The position numbers and the translations under genes were made by a program. A stretch of 64,000 nucleotides of DNA from Bacteroidaceae bacterium. GTDB lineage: Bacteria > Bacteroidota > Bacteroidia > Bacteroidales > Bacteroidaceae. This document shows, piece after piece, positions 1 to 8,578 of this stretch (positions are counted from its first letter, which is position 1; every line of letters begins with the position of its first letter). The notes beneath the pieces were generated by a model. The model had not been told where the DNA came from. It saw nothing but the letters and a program-made list of their open reading frames with translations, and did not search any database. Where the stretch lies: NCBI GenBank assembly GCA_017479555.1, contig JAFVCB010000032.1, positions 1 through 64,000 of the forward strand, written 5' to 3'.

Positions 1-393
1 CTTGGCATCTTCCTCGTCGAGCTGCGGCTTGGCATCGTGTACAGCCATGACGCGAGCAAAGATACGGGCATCGAGCGCGAGTTCGGTATGGTGACGTGCT
101 ATGATGGGCGACATCTTCTCGCACAGCGCATCTATTTCGTCGTTGGTGCAAGCACAGAATATATTCGAGAGTAGCGTGTGTGCCTCGGCGAGGAGCTTAC
201 CGCTTCGTTCGAGAGGGAGTATCGTGTTCTCAAACGTGGGTTGTGCCGTTTGGGTGGCTATTTGTTCGATTTCCTCACGGTGGATTTCCATGCCCCGAAG
301 CAGGGCTTGCTCGATATCGGCTGCAGTGATGGAGTTAAAAGGAAAGGTCTCGTGCGGAGTGGTAAAGGGTTCAAGCAGTGGATTGTGCGACAT
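1..393 (-). CDS. dcp: Peptidyl-dipeptidase / oligopeptidase of the M3 family, N-terminal part only
   Basis: The first 131 codons of a minus-strand gene that leaves the window at base 1. The protein starts MSHNPLLEPF and continues with a helical stretch (NSITAADIEQALLRGM, then TFENTILPLERSG at about residues 54-66) that matches the N-terminal domain of Dcp and oligopeptidase A. These zinc metallopeptidases cleave dipeptides or short peptides in the cytoplasm or periplasm. The HExxH zinc motif lies outside the window, so catalytic competence cannot be judged. The ATG at 393 is supported by an in-frame TGA shortly upstream. No signal peptide is visible. Dcp versus oligopeptidase A cannot be settled from this part; I favour Dcp. 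Confidence 0.8.
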   Translation of the reverse strand, partial: MSHNPLLEPFTTPHETFPFNSITAADIEQALLRGMEIHREEIEQIATQTAQPTFENTILPLERSGKLLAEAHTLLSNIFCACTNDEIDALCEKMSPIIARHHTELALDARIFARVMAVHDAKPQLDEEDAK

Positions 394-439
394 AGAATGA
401 TATCAAGTGGGAGTAAAAACTTTTTGGTACGAGATACAG

Positions 440-462
440 TATACAATATATATTATATGGTA
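440..462 (-). promoter_or_regulatory. AT-rich box upstream of the dcp-like gene
   Basis: An AT-rich stretch that reads TACCATATAATATATATTG on the minus strand, about 50-70 bp upstream of the peptidase start. Very similar boxes sit just upstream of the genes starting at 25282 and 56877. It does not match the TAnnTTTG promoter element; its role is unknown. Confidence 0.35.
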
Positions 463-612
463 CAGCGTGCATGGCTTACGCACCAAAAGGCACCGCTTAC
501 GTGAGCGTAGCTCAAGCATAGGGCATTGTGGCAAGTGCGAACAACGATGACGGGTATACGCTGTCGGACGCTGGGCTAACCTTTACGCTCGTACAGGAAA
601 CAAAGGGTGTAT

Positions 613-1911
613 TTAGAAGACCCCGCTCTGGTTGATTTCCTCAAACTCTTTGCCCAAGTTCAGATTGAGATACACTTTATACAATAGGGGTGCCCACAAC
701 GCTGTCTCCTCAGGCATGAGTGCTCGGAAGCGTTCCAAGTAGGGACGCGCCTGCGTATAGAATGCTGCCTGACGGTTCTTGGCTGATTTATAGAGTGAGG
801 AACGTGTTTGGGCGGGCAGCTGCACGTGTTCTGCTTGCTCTACATAGTAGTAGCCCAACACATAATAGGCTTCGGCGCTACACGTGTCGGCTTCGACGAG
901 TCGTTCGGCGGCAATCTTGCTCTCTTCTATGCGTCCCAATCTGAAGAGCGACAGACACCGACACTCTAAATAGTATTTGTTGAAAGGGTCTTTGCTCAGC
1001 AGTGTGTCGGCCAACTGCAAAGATGACACGTAGTCGCCGTTGTCGATGTAGGAATTGGCTAACACGCTGAAGTAGTCTAAGCGATTGGGCTGCTCGTCAA
1101 GGGCTTGCTTGAGGAGCTGGAAATAGGTAACACTGTCGTTCTGTTGACGCGCTGCAGCGATGAGCATGTCCAGCACTTGGGCATGCATGGTTGAGTCTGC
1201 CAATAGTACGGACGAGTGTGTGCGAAGCGCATCGTACTGTCCCAGTTCGTACATCGTGCGAAACGCTAAGTAGGTATTCTCTCGATACGTTTGGGTTTGA
1301 GACAAGAGTGTGTCGCCCGTCCACATCGGGTGTTTGGGGAGGGAGAAATATTGCTCAAAGTACTTTCGTGCCTGCGCATACTGACGCTTGCCATAGTGAA
1401 ATCGTCCTGCAGCACTCATATTGGGAAAATACTGCAACAGGAGTTGGGCATTCTGCTTGCGATAGGAATCTACGGTACGCCCTTTGGCGCGTTGGTCGGA
1501 AGCGATGACGGTTGTGGCCTGCTGGACTTCGGCACTGTCGCAACGCAGTATGAACTGCATCAAATCGTAGTTGGCCTGAAAGAACTGCGCGGTGTCAATG
1601 CTTTGTCCCAAATACATTTTCTCGTTGAAGCCCTCGCACAGCAACAGCTCGGACTCTATGGCATAGGCATAGAGCTTGGGGTCGTGGCTGTAGGCGCTGT
1701 CTGTCAAGAGCGTGTTGATGACGCGCAATGCCTCGCTGCCATTCTTGGCTTTGAGGGCTGTACGAATGGGTTTGTAGGCCTTGCGTGTATTGACAGGCTT
1801 TTGCGCTGCGACGTTCAGGGCAAAGGCGAAAAGCAGAAGTAGGTAGAGAACGTGTTTCAAAGTAGGAATCTCTATACGGGAGGGTTCAGTATACACCCGT
1901 GGTGTAGCCAT
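613..1911 (-). CDS. Secreted tetratricopeptide-repeat protein
   Basis: A 432-residue protein made mostly of helical TPR-like repeats (for example residues about 265-400, with PNRLDYFSVLANSYIDNG and CSAEAYYVLGYYYVEQA). A hydrophobic segment LKHVLYLLLLFAFALNVAAQ near the N-terminus is a signal peptide, so it is probably periplasmic. The ATG at 1911 puts 17 odd residues before it; a TTG at 1860 would give MKHVLYLLLL, a standard signal-peptide start, and may be the true start. It resembles the next gene (2079-3374) in architecture and probably arose from the same ancestor. It follows gyrA and the other TPR gene on the same strand. The partner bound by the TPR surface is unknown. Confidence 0.7.
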   Translation of the reverse strand: MATPRVYTEPSRIEIPTLKHVLYLLLLFAFALNVAAQKPVNTRKAYKPIRTALKAKNGSEALRVINTLLTDSAYSHDPKLYAYAIESELLLCEGFNEKMYLGQSIDTAQFFQANYDLMQFILRCDSAEVQQATTVIASDQRAKGRTVDSYRKQNAQLLLQYFPNMSAAGRFHYGKRQYAQARKYFEQYFSLPKHPMWTGDTLLSQTQTYRENTYLAFRTMYELGQYDALRTHSSVLLADSTMHAQVLDMLIAAARQQNDSVTYFQLLKQALDEQPNRLDYFSVLANSYIDNGDYVSSLQLADTLLSKDPFNKYYLECRCLSLFRLGRIEESKIAAERLVEADTCSAEAYYVLGYYYVEQAEHVQLPAQTRSSLYKSAKNRQAAFYTQARPYLERFRALMPEETALWAPLLYKVYLNLNLGKEFEEINQSGVF

Positions 1912-1918
1912 CTGTACG

Positions 1919-1983
1919 ACGCGAAGACGCTGGAGCGGGTCGATATGTTTGGTGCGCTCCCGCGTCTTCGCGTTGTAGGTGGA
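1919..1983 (-). terminator. Long hairpin between the two TPR genes
   Basis: Arms at 1919-1937 and 1965-1983 pair over 18 of 19 positions (one T/C mismatch) with a 27-base loop. No T-run follows on either strand. It ends 7 bases before the ATG at 1911, so it could be a Rho-independent-like terminator for the upstream TPR gene or a hairpin that controls translation of the downstream one. Confidence 0.5.
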
Positions 1984-2078
1984 GATATGCGGTCTATATG
2001 TTTCGAAGTGGCTACGCTGTGCGTGCTATGATGGTGCTGCACAGTACGTGGGCCTCGCTGCGCTTTTGTCTGTCGCGA

Positions 2079-3374
2079 CTAAAAGAGTTCGCCAATGGCA
2101 TCGTACTTGGCTTGGTACTCTGCAGCGGTGGCTTTCTCGTCAAGGTTTTCGTAGACGATGCGCAGGTGGTTGTACACACGTTGCAGACGACGACCCCAGA
2201 GTTCGTGGTTGTCGGGAGCAACTTCGCGTGCTTTCTCAAGATATTTGCATGCCTCGAGATAGATGTCGCGAATGGTGCGCGTTTCGGACATGAAAGCCTC
2301 TTCGGTCTGGTGATTGAAGTATCCGCTGTTGAAGTGGTCGAACTCATGGTTCTCGGTGCGCGAAGCTATCTCATTGTAGTAGGTAGTACCCATATTGATA
2401 TAGGCTTCGGCGTAATTCGGATTGAGTTCTATGGCACGCTGATAGGAGAGGCGCGAAGCGGCAATGTCGTTCAGAATGTCACTCTCTACAGCTCCCTTCA
2501 TGAACCATGCTACGGGTTCGTTGGGCTGCTTCTGTACCATCTCGTTGACGATGGCCACGGCCTTGTCTGTCTTACCCGACACGGCGTAGTAGCTCACCAA
2601 CTCGTTGAAGAAACCTACATCGCCCTCAAGCGTTGCTGCATCTACGAGTACTTGCTCCCACTTGGCACTGTCGCCGAGCTGGACGTAAGCATCCTTGAGC
2701 ATGATGTAGACGTCGTGGTTGTTGAAATGTGTCTTCAAGGATGCGGGGGCTTCGCTGAAGAGACGTTCCCAATTCTTTGTCTCATAGTAGAGCAGACAGA
2801 GGTTGAAGTGGGTCTGCGAATAGCTCTCGGCGTTGAGTGCTACGAGCGAGTCGCGGTCGGCTTCGCTGAATGCGGGATTGAAAGGATAGTCTACGTATTT
2901 CTGGAAATAATCTATGGCGTGTGCTCTATCGCCGTTGCTGTAGCAGAAAATGGCTGCATAGTTGTAGAAATCCACCATGGCCATGAGGCGTTCGTGTGTG
3001 TCGGCCTCAACCTTCTTATCGACCCTGACGGGTTTGCCTTTGGCATCAACGGCCTGAGTGGCCTCGTAGCTCTTGGTATAGAAACCAACGGCTTGGTCGA
3101 GCGATGTGCAGAACACGAGTGTGTCTAAGGGTACACGCGAAGAGGCTTTCATCAGTTCGGGGGTGAAAGTCATGAGCTGTACCTGTCCCGCTTTGTTGTA
3201 GAGTTCTTGGAACTTGGTGGTCTTGGGATTGGCAATGGCTTCGTTGCATAGTGCGGCAGCCGAAGCGAGGTCGCCTTTCTGTATCAGCTCATCTATCTTG
3301 TAGAGTGCTGAGTTCTGTGCACTGGCAGCCACAGCGACTATGGCCAGGGCGAGTGTGAGCAAGTGCTTTTTCAT
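2079..3374 (-). CDS. Secreted tetratricopeptide-repeat protein downstream of gyrA
   Basis: A 431-residue protein with a clear signal peptide (MKKHLLTLALAIVAVAASAQ) followed by TPR-type helical repeats. A canonical repeat is at about residues 300-335 (PNEPVAWFMKGAVESDI, then NPNYAEAYINMGTTYYNEI). It starts 58 bp after the gyrA stop codon on the same strand, so the two are likely co-transcribed; gyrA-TPR neighbours are common in Bacteroidales. The protein is expected in the periplasm, probably as a scaffold, but no partner can be named from sequence. Confidence 0.8.
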   Translation of the reverse strand: MKKHLLTLALAIVAVAASAQNSALYKIDELIQKGDLASAAALCNEAIANPKTTKFQELYNKAGQVQLMTFTPELMKASSRVPLDTLVFCTSLDQAVGFYTKSYEATQAVDAKGKPVRVDKKVEADTHERLMAMVDFYNYAAIFCYSNGDRAHAIDYFQKYVDYPFNPAFSEADRDSLVALNAESYSQTHFNLCLLYYETKNWERLFSEAPASLKTHFNNHDVYIMLKDAYVQLGDSAKWEQVLVDAATLEGDVGFFNELVSYYAVSGKTDKAVAIVNEMVQKQPNEPVAWFMKGAVESDILNDIAASRLSYQRAIELNPNYAEAYINMGTTYYNEIASRTENHEFDHFNSGYFNHQTEEAFMSETRTIRDIYLEACKYLEKAREVAPDNHELWGRRLQRVYNHLRIVYENLDEKATAAEYQAKYDAIGELF

Positions 3375-3432
3375 AATGGTTTAGATTTATGCCCGACGCG
3401 GTGCTTGTTGCGCCTGCTATCTCTCACGGAGA

Positions 3433-6060
3433 TTAGAAGAGCGTGGGTTCACCTTCGTCGGTAGCGGTTGAGTTTTCGGGATTATCTTCTGTAGGATTGG
3501 CTGGTGTAGCTTCTGCGTTTTCTGCTGTGGTGACTTCCTGCGGCTGCTGAGCTTCTTCGGTAGCTGCGGGTTCGGCGGTCGTGTCGGCAGATGCGTCTAC
3601 GGGTTCTTCGTCTTCCTCACGGCCTACGGGGCACACGCGGCTGATGGTGTCGCCACGCTTTTCGAGGTTAATCACACGCACACCCTGCGTATTGCGTCCC
3701 GTAGGACGGATTTGGTCTACGTGCATGCGCAGTGCTATACCACTGGTGTTGATAATCATGAGGTCTATCTCGTCGATTACCACGTGTATAGCAACGACCT
3801 TGCCCGTCTTTTCGGTGACTTTGAGCGTGCGCACGCCTTTTCCGCCGCGTCCTGTGACGCGATAGTCTTCGACGCTACTGCGCTTGCCGTAGCCGTTCTC
3901 GCTCACGATGAAGATGGTCTCGCGCTCGGGATGGTTGATGGCTATCATACCTACTACGGCATCCTGTCCGTCTTCGTCGAGTCGAATGGCTCTCACACCC
4001 GTGCTGACGCGTCCCATGGGGCGTACGCGGTCTTCGTTGAAGCGTATGGCGCGACCGTTGCGATTGGCCAACACGAGTTCGTTCTCGCCGTTGGTGAGAA
4101 TAACACTCACTACGGAGTCTTCGGGACGTATATTGATGGCTTGAATACCGTTTGCGCGGGGGCGTGCATAGTGGGATAGACAAGTTTTCTTGACCAATCC
4201 CATGCTGGTGGCAAAGCATACGTAGTGGCTCATGCAGAACTCGGGGTCGTTCAGCTTGCGTATCTGCAGGCACGCACTGACGCTGTCGCCTGCTTCGATT
4301 TGCAGGAGATTCTGTATGGCGCGTCCCTTTGAGGTCTTGTTGCCTTCGGGGATATCGTATACTTTGAGCCAGTAGCAGCGGCCGCGTGAGGTGAAGAAGA
4401 GCATCGTGTTGTGCATCGTGGCATGATAGAGATGCTCTATGAAATCTCCGTCGCGCGATGAGCTGGCACGGCTACCCATGCCGCCACGTGCTTGATGGCG
4501 ATATTCGCTAAGGGGCGTACGCTTGATGTATCCCAAGTGAGAGAGTGTGATGACCATCTCGTCGTCGGCATAGAAGTCCTCGGGATTGAACTCTTCGGCA
4601 CTGAGCTGAATTTCAGTGCGTCGAGCGTCGCCGTACTTCTCTTTGACTTCGAGCAGATCGTCTTTCATCACTTGGCGACACACGCTGTCGTCGTTGAGAA
4701 TGCTGTTGTAGAAAGCAATACGCTTTGTAAGTTCTTCGTACTCTTGGTGCAACTTCTCTTGCTGCAGACCTGTGAGTTGCGCCAAGCGCATATCGACGAT
4801 GGCTTTTGCTTGGACTTCATCGAAGCTAAAGCGTTTCATCAGTCGCTCTTGCGCTTCGGCGGGCGTGCGTGAGGCACGGATGGTGTGTACTACCTCGTCG
4901 ATGTTGTCGCTCGCAATGATGAGTGCATCGAGTATGTGAGCGCGCTCCTGTGCCTTGCGCAGGTCGAACTGCGTGCGACGTATGGTGACTTCGTGGCGAT
5001 GCTCTACGAAGTTGCTGATGCAGTCGCGCAGCGTGAGGAGTTTGGGACGACCATGCACCAGTGCGATACAGTTCACGCTGAAGCTGGTTTGCAGGGCTGT
5101 CATCTTGAAGAGTTTGTTGAGCACTACGCCTGTGTTGGCATCGCGCTTGACATCTACCACGATGCGCAGTCCCTCGCGGTCGCTCTCATCGTTGACATTG
5201 GATATACCATCGAGTTTCTTCTCGCCTACGAGTTGGGCAATGTGGCGAATGAGCTCAGCCTTGTTCACACCGTAGGGTATCTCGGTGACGATAATCTTGT
5301 CGTGGGTCTGCGTGGTCTCGATTTCTGTTTTGGCGCGTATGATGATACGGCCTCGACCCGTCTCGTAGGCATCTCTGACGCCTTGCATACCCATGATGTA
5401 AGCTCCCGTGGGGAAGTCGGGGGCTTTGACGTAGTGCATCAGCCCTTCAACGTCGATTTCAGGATTATCTATATAAGCCACACAACCGTCAATCACTTCG
5501 GAGAGGTTGTGCGTAGGTATATTCGTAGCCATACCCACTGCGATACCGCTTGCTCCGTTGACCAACAGATTGGGTATACGCGTAGGCATCACGGTAGGCT
5601 CTGTGAGCGTGTCGTCGAAGTTGTTTTGCATGTCGACGGTCTCTTTCTCGATGTCCTGCATCATAGCTTCGCCGAGCAGAGAGAGACGTGCTTCGGTGTA
5701 ACGCATAGCGGCGGCGCTGTCACCGTCCATCGAGCCGAAGTTACCTTGTCCATCGACCAGCGTGTAGCGCATATTCCAGTCTTGCGCCATGCGCACCAGC
5801 GCGCCGTAAACGCTGCTGTCGCCGTGTGGGTGGTACTTACCTAAGACTTCACCTACGATACGTGCACTTTTCTTAGTGGGTTTGTCGTGTGTGTTTCCAA
5901 TCTGATCCATACCGTAGAGGATGCGGCGATGCACGGGTTTGAAACCGTCGCGCACATCGGGCAACGCACGCGCTACGATAACGGACATGGAGTAGTCAAT
6001 ATAGGAAGAACGCATTTCTTCCTCAATATTGACGTTGATTATTCTGTCATCAAATGCCAT
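3433..6060 (-). CDS. gyrA: DNA gyrase subunit A
   Basis: An 875-residue GyrA, the subunit that cuts and rejoins DNA when gyrase introduces negative supercoils (A2B2 complex with GyrB). The N-terminal domain is intact: [20 protein letters not shown], then the quinolone-pocket region with Ser82 and the catalytic Tyr121 in [11 protein letters not shown]. The residue equivalent to E. coli Asp87 is Gly86; whether this affects drug response is not known from sequence. The C-terminal beta-pinwheel has a variant GyrA box (QARGGMG instead of QRRGGKG). The last ~60 residues are an acidic Ala/Glu/Thr tail. The start [16 protein letters not shown] is the usual one in the group. Two TPR genes follow on the same strand. 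Confidence 0.98.
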   Translation of the reverse strand: MAFDDRIINVNIEEEMRSSYIDYSMSVIVARALPDVRDGFKPVHRRILYGMDQIGNTHDKPTKKSARIVGEVLGKYHPHGDSSVYGALVRMAQDWNMRYTLVDGQGNFGSMDGDSAAAMRYTEARLSLLGEAMMQDIEKETVDMQNNFDDTLTEPTVMPTRIPNLLVNGASGIAVGMATNIPTHNLSEVIDGCVAYIDNPEIDVEGLMHYVKAPDFPTGAYIMGMQGVRDAYETGRGRIIIRAKTEIETTQTHDKIIVTEIPYGVNKAELIRHIAQLVGEKKLDGISNVNDESDREGLRIVVDVKRDANTGVVLNKLFKMTALQTSFSVNCIALVHGRPKLLTLRDCISNFVEHRHEVTIRRTQFDLRKAQERAHILDALIIASDNIDEVVHTIRASRTPAEAQERLMKRFSFDEVQAKAIVDMRLAQLTGLQQEKLHQEYEELTKRIAFYNSILNDDSVCRQVMKDDLLEVKEKYGDARRTEIQLSAEEFNPEDFYADDEMVITLSHLGYIKRTPLSEYRHQARGGMGSRASSSRDGDFIEHLYHATMHNTMLFFTSRGRCYWLKVYDIPEGNKTSKGRAIQNLLQIEAGDSVSACLQIRKLNDPEFCMSHYVCFATSMGLVKKTCLSHYARPRANGIQAINIRPEDSVVSVILTNGENELVLANRNGRAIRFNEDRVRPMGRVSTGVRAIRLDEDGQDAVVGMIAINHPERETIFIVSENGYGKRSSVEDYRVTGRGGKGVRTLKVTEKTGKVVAIHVVIDEIDLMIINTSGIALRMHVDQIRPTGRNTQGVRVINLEKRGDTISRVCPVGREEDEEPVDASADTTAEPAATEEAQQPQEVTTAENAEATPANPTEDNPENSTATDEGEPTLF

Positions 6061-6102
6061 TTATAGTGGGTGTATTTGTTTTTGTGTCCTAAAAAATGCG
6101 TA

Positions 6103-6110
6103 CAAAAGTA
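6103..6110 (-). promoter_or_regulatory. Promoter -7 element for gyrA
   Basis: On the minus strand TACTTTTG matches the Bacteroidetes -7 consensus TAnnTTTG, about 43 bp upstream of the gyrA ATG. No TTTG -33 element is seen at the usual 19-21 bp spacing, so confidence is moderate. Confidence 0.5.
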
Positions 6111-6237
6111 TAAAAAAAAACCTATTTGCGCGCGATTTGCGCGATTTTACTGCGTTGTGCAGGGGTTTTGAAGCCCGTTTTAATGTTTTTTGACGAAACT
6201 GCAGTTGTTTGTCTGTCGGCATTCACACTTTTTTGCG

Positions 6238-6245
6238 TACCTTCG
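6238..6245 (+). promoter_or_regulatory. Possible promoter -7 element for the HD-domain gene
   Basis: TACCTTCG differs from TAnnTTTG at one base and lies 20 bp before the ATG at 6266. The -33 element is not clear (a TTTG sits at 6208 with 26 bp spacing). It would give a very short leader. Confidence 0.35.
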
Positions 6246-6265
6246 CATCAAATTGCTAATAGGCT

Positions 6266-6820
6266 ATGAATCACGCACAGATTGACCCGCTGGGTATCAT
6301 CAACAAATACTATCCCGAAGAGAACGAGCTGAAAAACATCTTGCTCACACACAGTCGCAGCGTAGCCGCACGCGCCGTAAAAATAGCTGACGACCGGCCG
6401 TATCTTGGCTTGAATCGTCAGTTTCTCTACAACGCTGCCATGCTGCACGACATCGGCATCTTCCTCACCGATGCCCCCGGCATAGCGTGCATGGGGTCTG
6501 AACCTTATCTGCTCCATGGCCGATTGGGGGCGGAGCTCATGCGTCGCGAGGGATTGGAGGCCTATGCCCGGGTGTGCGAGCGTCATACGGGGGCAGGACT
6601 GACTCGCGAACAGATCATCAGCGAACGGCTTCCCCTACCCCACCAAGACTTTCTGCCCGAGACCGAAGAGGAATGCGTCATTTGCTACGCCGATAAGTTC
6701 TATTCCAAGTCGCATTTGGCACGCACGAAGACCAAGGCGGAGGCCGTGCGAAGCCTACAAAAGTTTGGGCAGCAGGGCGTAGACCGCTTTCTACAATGGG
6801 CGCAGCGCTACGAAGATTAG
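6266..6820 (+). CDS. HD-domain protein, predicted metal-dependent phosphohydrolase
   Basis: A 184-residue cytoplasmic protein with the HD-fold metal ligands: His29 (LLTHSRSV), His61-Asp62 (AAMLHDIGIF), further histidines at 84 (LLHG) and 107 (ERHTGAG), and Asp142 (YADKF). This arrangement matches small HDIG-type proteins whose substrates, probably phosphorylated nucleotides or sugars, are mostly unknown. The gene stands alone, transcribed away from gyrA, with a terminator hairpin ~125 bp downstream. It has no fused nucleotidyltransferase or signalling domain. Function beyond 'HD hydrolase' cannot be assigned. Confidence 0.85.
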   Translation: MNHAQIDPLGIINKYYPEENELKNILLTHSRSVAARAVKIADDRPYLGLNRQFLYNAAMLHDIGIFLTDAPGIACMGSEPYLLHGRLGAELMRREGLEAYARVCERHTGAGLTREQIISERLPLPHQDFLPETEEECVICYADKFYSKSHLARTKTKAEAVRSLQKFGQQGVDRFLQWAQRYED

Positions 6821-6945
6821 CCACGGGCTGCAGCATCTGCGAGGGCGCAAAACGGTTGAACCATGCAGCGCGCCGCCTGTGCTGATGCAGCGTGCGTGCC
6901 GTACAATGCAAAATGTAGCACCAAGGAGAAAGCACCGACAAGGAC

Positions 6946-6985
6946 AAAGGCTGAAGACCGCACATAGGCTTCAGCCTTTTCTTCT
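6946..6985 (+). terminator. Rho-independent terminator downstream of the HD-domain gene
   Basis: A perfect 11-bp stem (6946-6956 with 6969-6979) with a 12-base loop, followed by TTTTCTT. It lies ~125 bp after the stop codon at 6820. Confidence 0.8.
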
Positions 6986-7110
6986 GCCAGACAAAGAAAA
7001 TGACCTATACGCACAAAGAAATCAGGCGGATAGGTCGAATATTTATCGTACTGCGCCAGCGTTTTCCACCGCAAGCCGCAGATTTTGTCGCAGCACAAAT
7101 AGATTTTATA

Positions 7111-7194
7111 AATTTAGGCTTAGTTTGTAAAAACTTAGGCTTAACGTACAAAAATTTAGGCTAAATTTTCACAAACTTAGCCTAAGTTTATAAT
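7111..7194. repeat. AT-rich palindromic array, 4 units of 21 bp
   Basis: Four exact-length 21-bp units start at 7111, 7132, 7153 and 7174. Each carries a core like ACTTAGGCTTAGTTT, itself near-palindromic: in unit 4 AAACTTAG and CTAAGTTT flank a central C (7173-7189). The spacing equals two helical turns, so all cores face the same side of the DNA. A sister array with the same unit length and number is at 34222-34305. No spacers and no cas genes, so not CRISPR. Confidence 0.85.
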
Positions 7195-7318
7195 TTGCAT
7201 AGGGAGGTCGAAAAATAGCTGTCGGCAGGGCGAAGAAAATGAGTCCAATACCGCACGATTTGTGTCGGCAAAGAGAATCGCATCTTCGACCTTCCCTGCG
7301 ATACCATTCAGCACGCAC

Positions 7319-7425
7319 AATCGACGACATCGGCACGGCCTGTTAGCTACATCAAATAGTCTGTTAGCTCCATCGGTACGCACTTTCGGCGACATCGGCA
7401 CGGCCCGTTAGCAGCATCGGCATAC
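7319..7425. repeat. GC-rich degenerate 21-bp tandem array
   Basis: Five degenerate units (four of 21 bp, one of 23 bp). TGTTAGCTACATC at 7341, TGTTAGCTCCATC at 7362 and CGTTAGCAGCATC at 7406 are related; GACATCGGCACGGCC occurs at 7326 and 7391. It ends 58 bp from the folD stop codon. The ndk gene has a similar GC-rich 21-bp array at its 3' end. Confidence 0.7.
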
Positions 7426-7482
7426 AGGGGAAAACGTGCGGCACACGCAGCGAATTGCAACCCGTATATGCAACGCGAGAAC

Positions 7483-8364
7483 CTACGACGCGTAGTACTT
7501 CTTCTCAGCTGCGGCGAGCGTGTTGAGCATCAACATACAAATGGTCATAGGACCGACACCGCCAGGTACGGGTGTGATGGCGGCTACAACGTCTTTGACG
7601 GCTTCAAAATCGACATCTCCGCTGAGCCTGTAGCCTCGTTCGCGCGACGAATCGGGTACACGTGTGGTACCCACATCAATGACGACGGCTCCAGGTTTCA
7701 CCATGTCGGCGGTGACAAAGGCGGGACTACCGATGGCAGCAATGATGATGTCGGCGCGTCGGCACTCAGCCTTGAGGTCCTCGCTGTGGGAATGGAGCAC
7801 AGTGACTGTAGCATCGCCGTAGTTCTTCTGCATCATCAGCGAAGCCATGGGTTTGCCTACGATATTGCTTCGGCCCAGCACCACACAGCGTTTGCCGCGT
7901 GTAGGGATGGCGTAGCGGCGCAACAATTCTATGATGCCCAGCGGTGTAGCACTGATGTAGCAGGGCAGACCTATTGCCATCCTACCGACATTGACGGGGT
8001 GGAAACCGTCTACGTCCTTGCGATAGTCGATGGCCTCAATGATACGCTGCTCGTTGATGTGTTTAGGTAGAGGTAGCTGCACGATGAAGCCATCGATGTC
8101 GGGGTTGGTATTGAGCGAAGACACGCACTGCAGCAGTTCGTCCTCTGTGACATCGTCTTCGTAGCGTATGAGTGTGCTCTCGAAGCCACACGCTTTGCAG
8201 GCCAAGACTTTGTTTTTGACATAGGTCTCACTGCCACCATCGTGCCCTACGAGTACGGCGGCTAAGTGTGGGCGCTTGCCGCCCGAAGCTACGATTTCGG
8301 CCACGCGGGCAGCAATCTCTTGCTTGATGGCTGCTGCGGTAGATTTTCCGTCGATGAGTTGCAT
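7483..8364 (-). CDS. folD: Bifunctional methylenetetrahydrofolate dehydrogenase / cyclohydrolase
   Basis: A 293-residue FolD, which interconverts 5,10-methylene-, 5,10-methenyl- and 10-formyl-tetrahydrofolate in the cytoplasm. The catalytic Tyr48 and Lys52 ([12 protein letters not shown]), the [11 protein letters not shown] segment, KDVDGFHP and the nucleotide-binding GRSNIVGKP motif are all present, and the C-terminus has [12 protein letters not shown] chose the ATG at 8364 (MQLIDGK, the family's normal start); an upstream ATG at 8397 would add 11 residues without homology. Its product 10-formyl-THF feeds the AICAR transformylase coded at 43665-44846. nanA lies upstream on the same strand, separated by a terminator hairpin. 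Confidence 0.96.
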   Translation of the reverse strand: MQLIDGKSTAAAIKQEIAARVAEIVASGGKRPHLAAVLVGHDGGSETYVKNKVLACKACGFESTLIRYEDDVTEDELLQCVSSLNTNPDIDGFIVQLPLPKHINEQRIIEAIDYRKDVDGFHPVNVGRMAIGLPCYISATPLGIIELLRRYAIPTRGKRCVVLGRSNIVGKPMASLMMQKNYGDATVTVLHSHSEDLKAECRRADIIIAAIGSPAFVTADMVKPGAVVIDVGTTRVPDSSRERGYRLSGDVDFEAVKDVVAAITPVPGGVGPMTICMLMLNTLAAAEKKYYAS

Positions 8365-8533
8365 GTGTAAGGAATTGGGGGAATGGGCTGTGTGCATCGG
8401 TTGGTCTGGGGACTATGACGTACTTATTTCTTCTGAACAAAAACGTACGGTCTACCTCATTCAAGGAAATAATGGCTGCGACTGAGGCACACAGGGGAAT
8501 TGTGGATATAGAAAAACGAATGCGCAAAACGGC

Positions 8534-8571
8534 AAGCCCTCCTGCCGCGAGTGGGTGAGGCAGGAGGGCTT
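8534..8571 (-). terminator. Terminator hairpin downstream of nanA
   Basis: A perfect 13-bp stem (8534-8546 with 8559-8571), 12-base loop, 8 bp past the nanA stop codon. On the minus strand it is followed by GCCGTTTTG, a weak T-run. Confidence 0.7.
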
Positions 8572-8578
8572 GGCGATA

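Larger units (their letters stand above)
6986..7482. other. Gene-free stretch with two 21-bp repeat arrays
   Basis: No convincing gene. The stretch lies between the terminator of the HD gene and the 3' end of folD. It holds an AT-rich palindromic array (7111-7194), a box GAGGTCGAAAAATAGCTGT at 7204-7222 that recurs near the second such array, and a GC-rich degenerate array (7319-7425). Confidence 0.7.

Noticed and set aside
1998..3128. A 376-codon plus-strand open frame
   Set aside because: It is antisense to the TPR gene (2079-3374), has no homology I recognise, and follows from the codon bias of the real gene.
3601..3660. Possible truncation of GyrA at the acidic tail
   Set aside because: The acidic C-terminal tail is in frame, ends in a normal stop, and such tails are common in this group.
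4885..5844. A 319-codon plus-strand open frame inside gyrA
   Set aside because: Antisense shadow of gyrA, whose protein is conserved throughout.
6817..7098. A 93-codon minus-strand frame with a hydrophobic stretch
   Set aside because: It covers the terminator hairpin at 6946-6985, overlaps the 3' end of the HD gene and has no family resemblance.
7319..7425. Possible CRISPR array
   Set aside because: Units are contiguous with no variable spacers of constant length, are degenerate, and no cas genes are in the window. The same holds for the arrays at 7111, 17028, 34222, 34626 and 44955.
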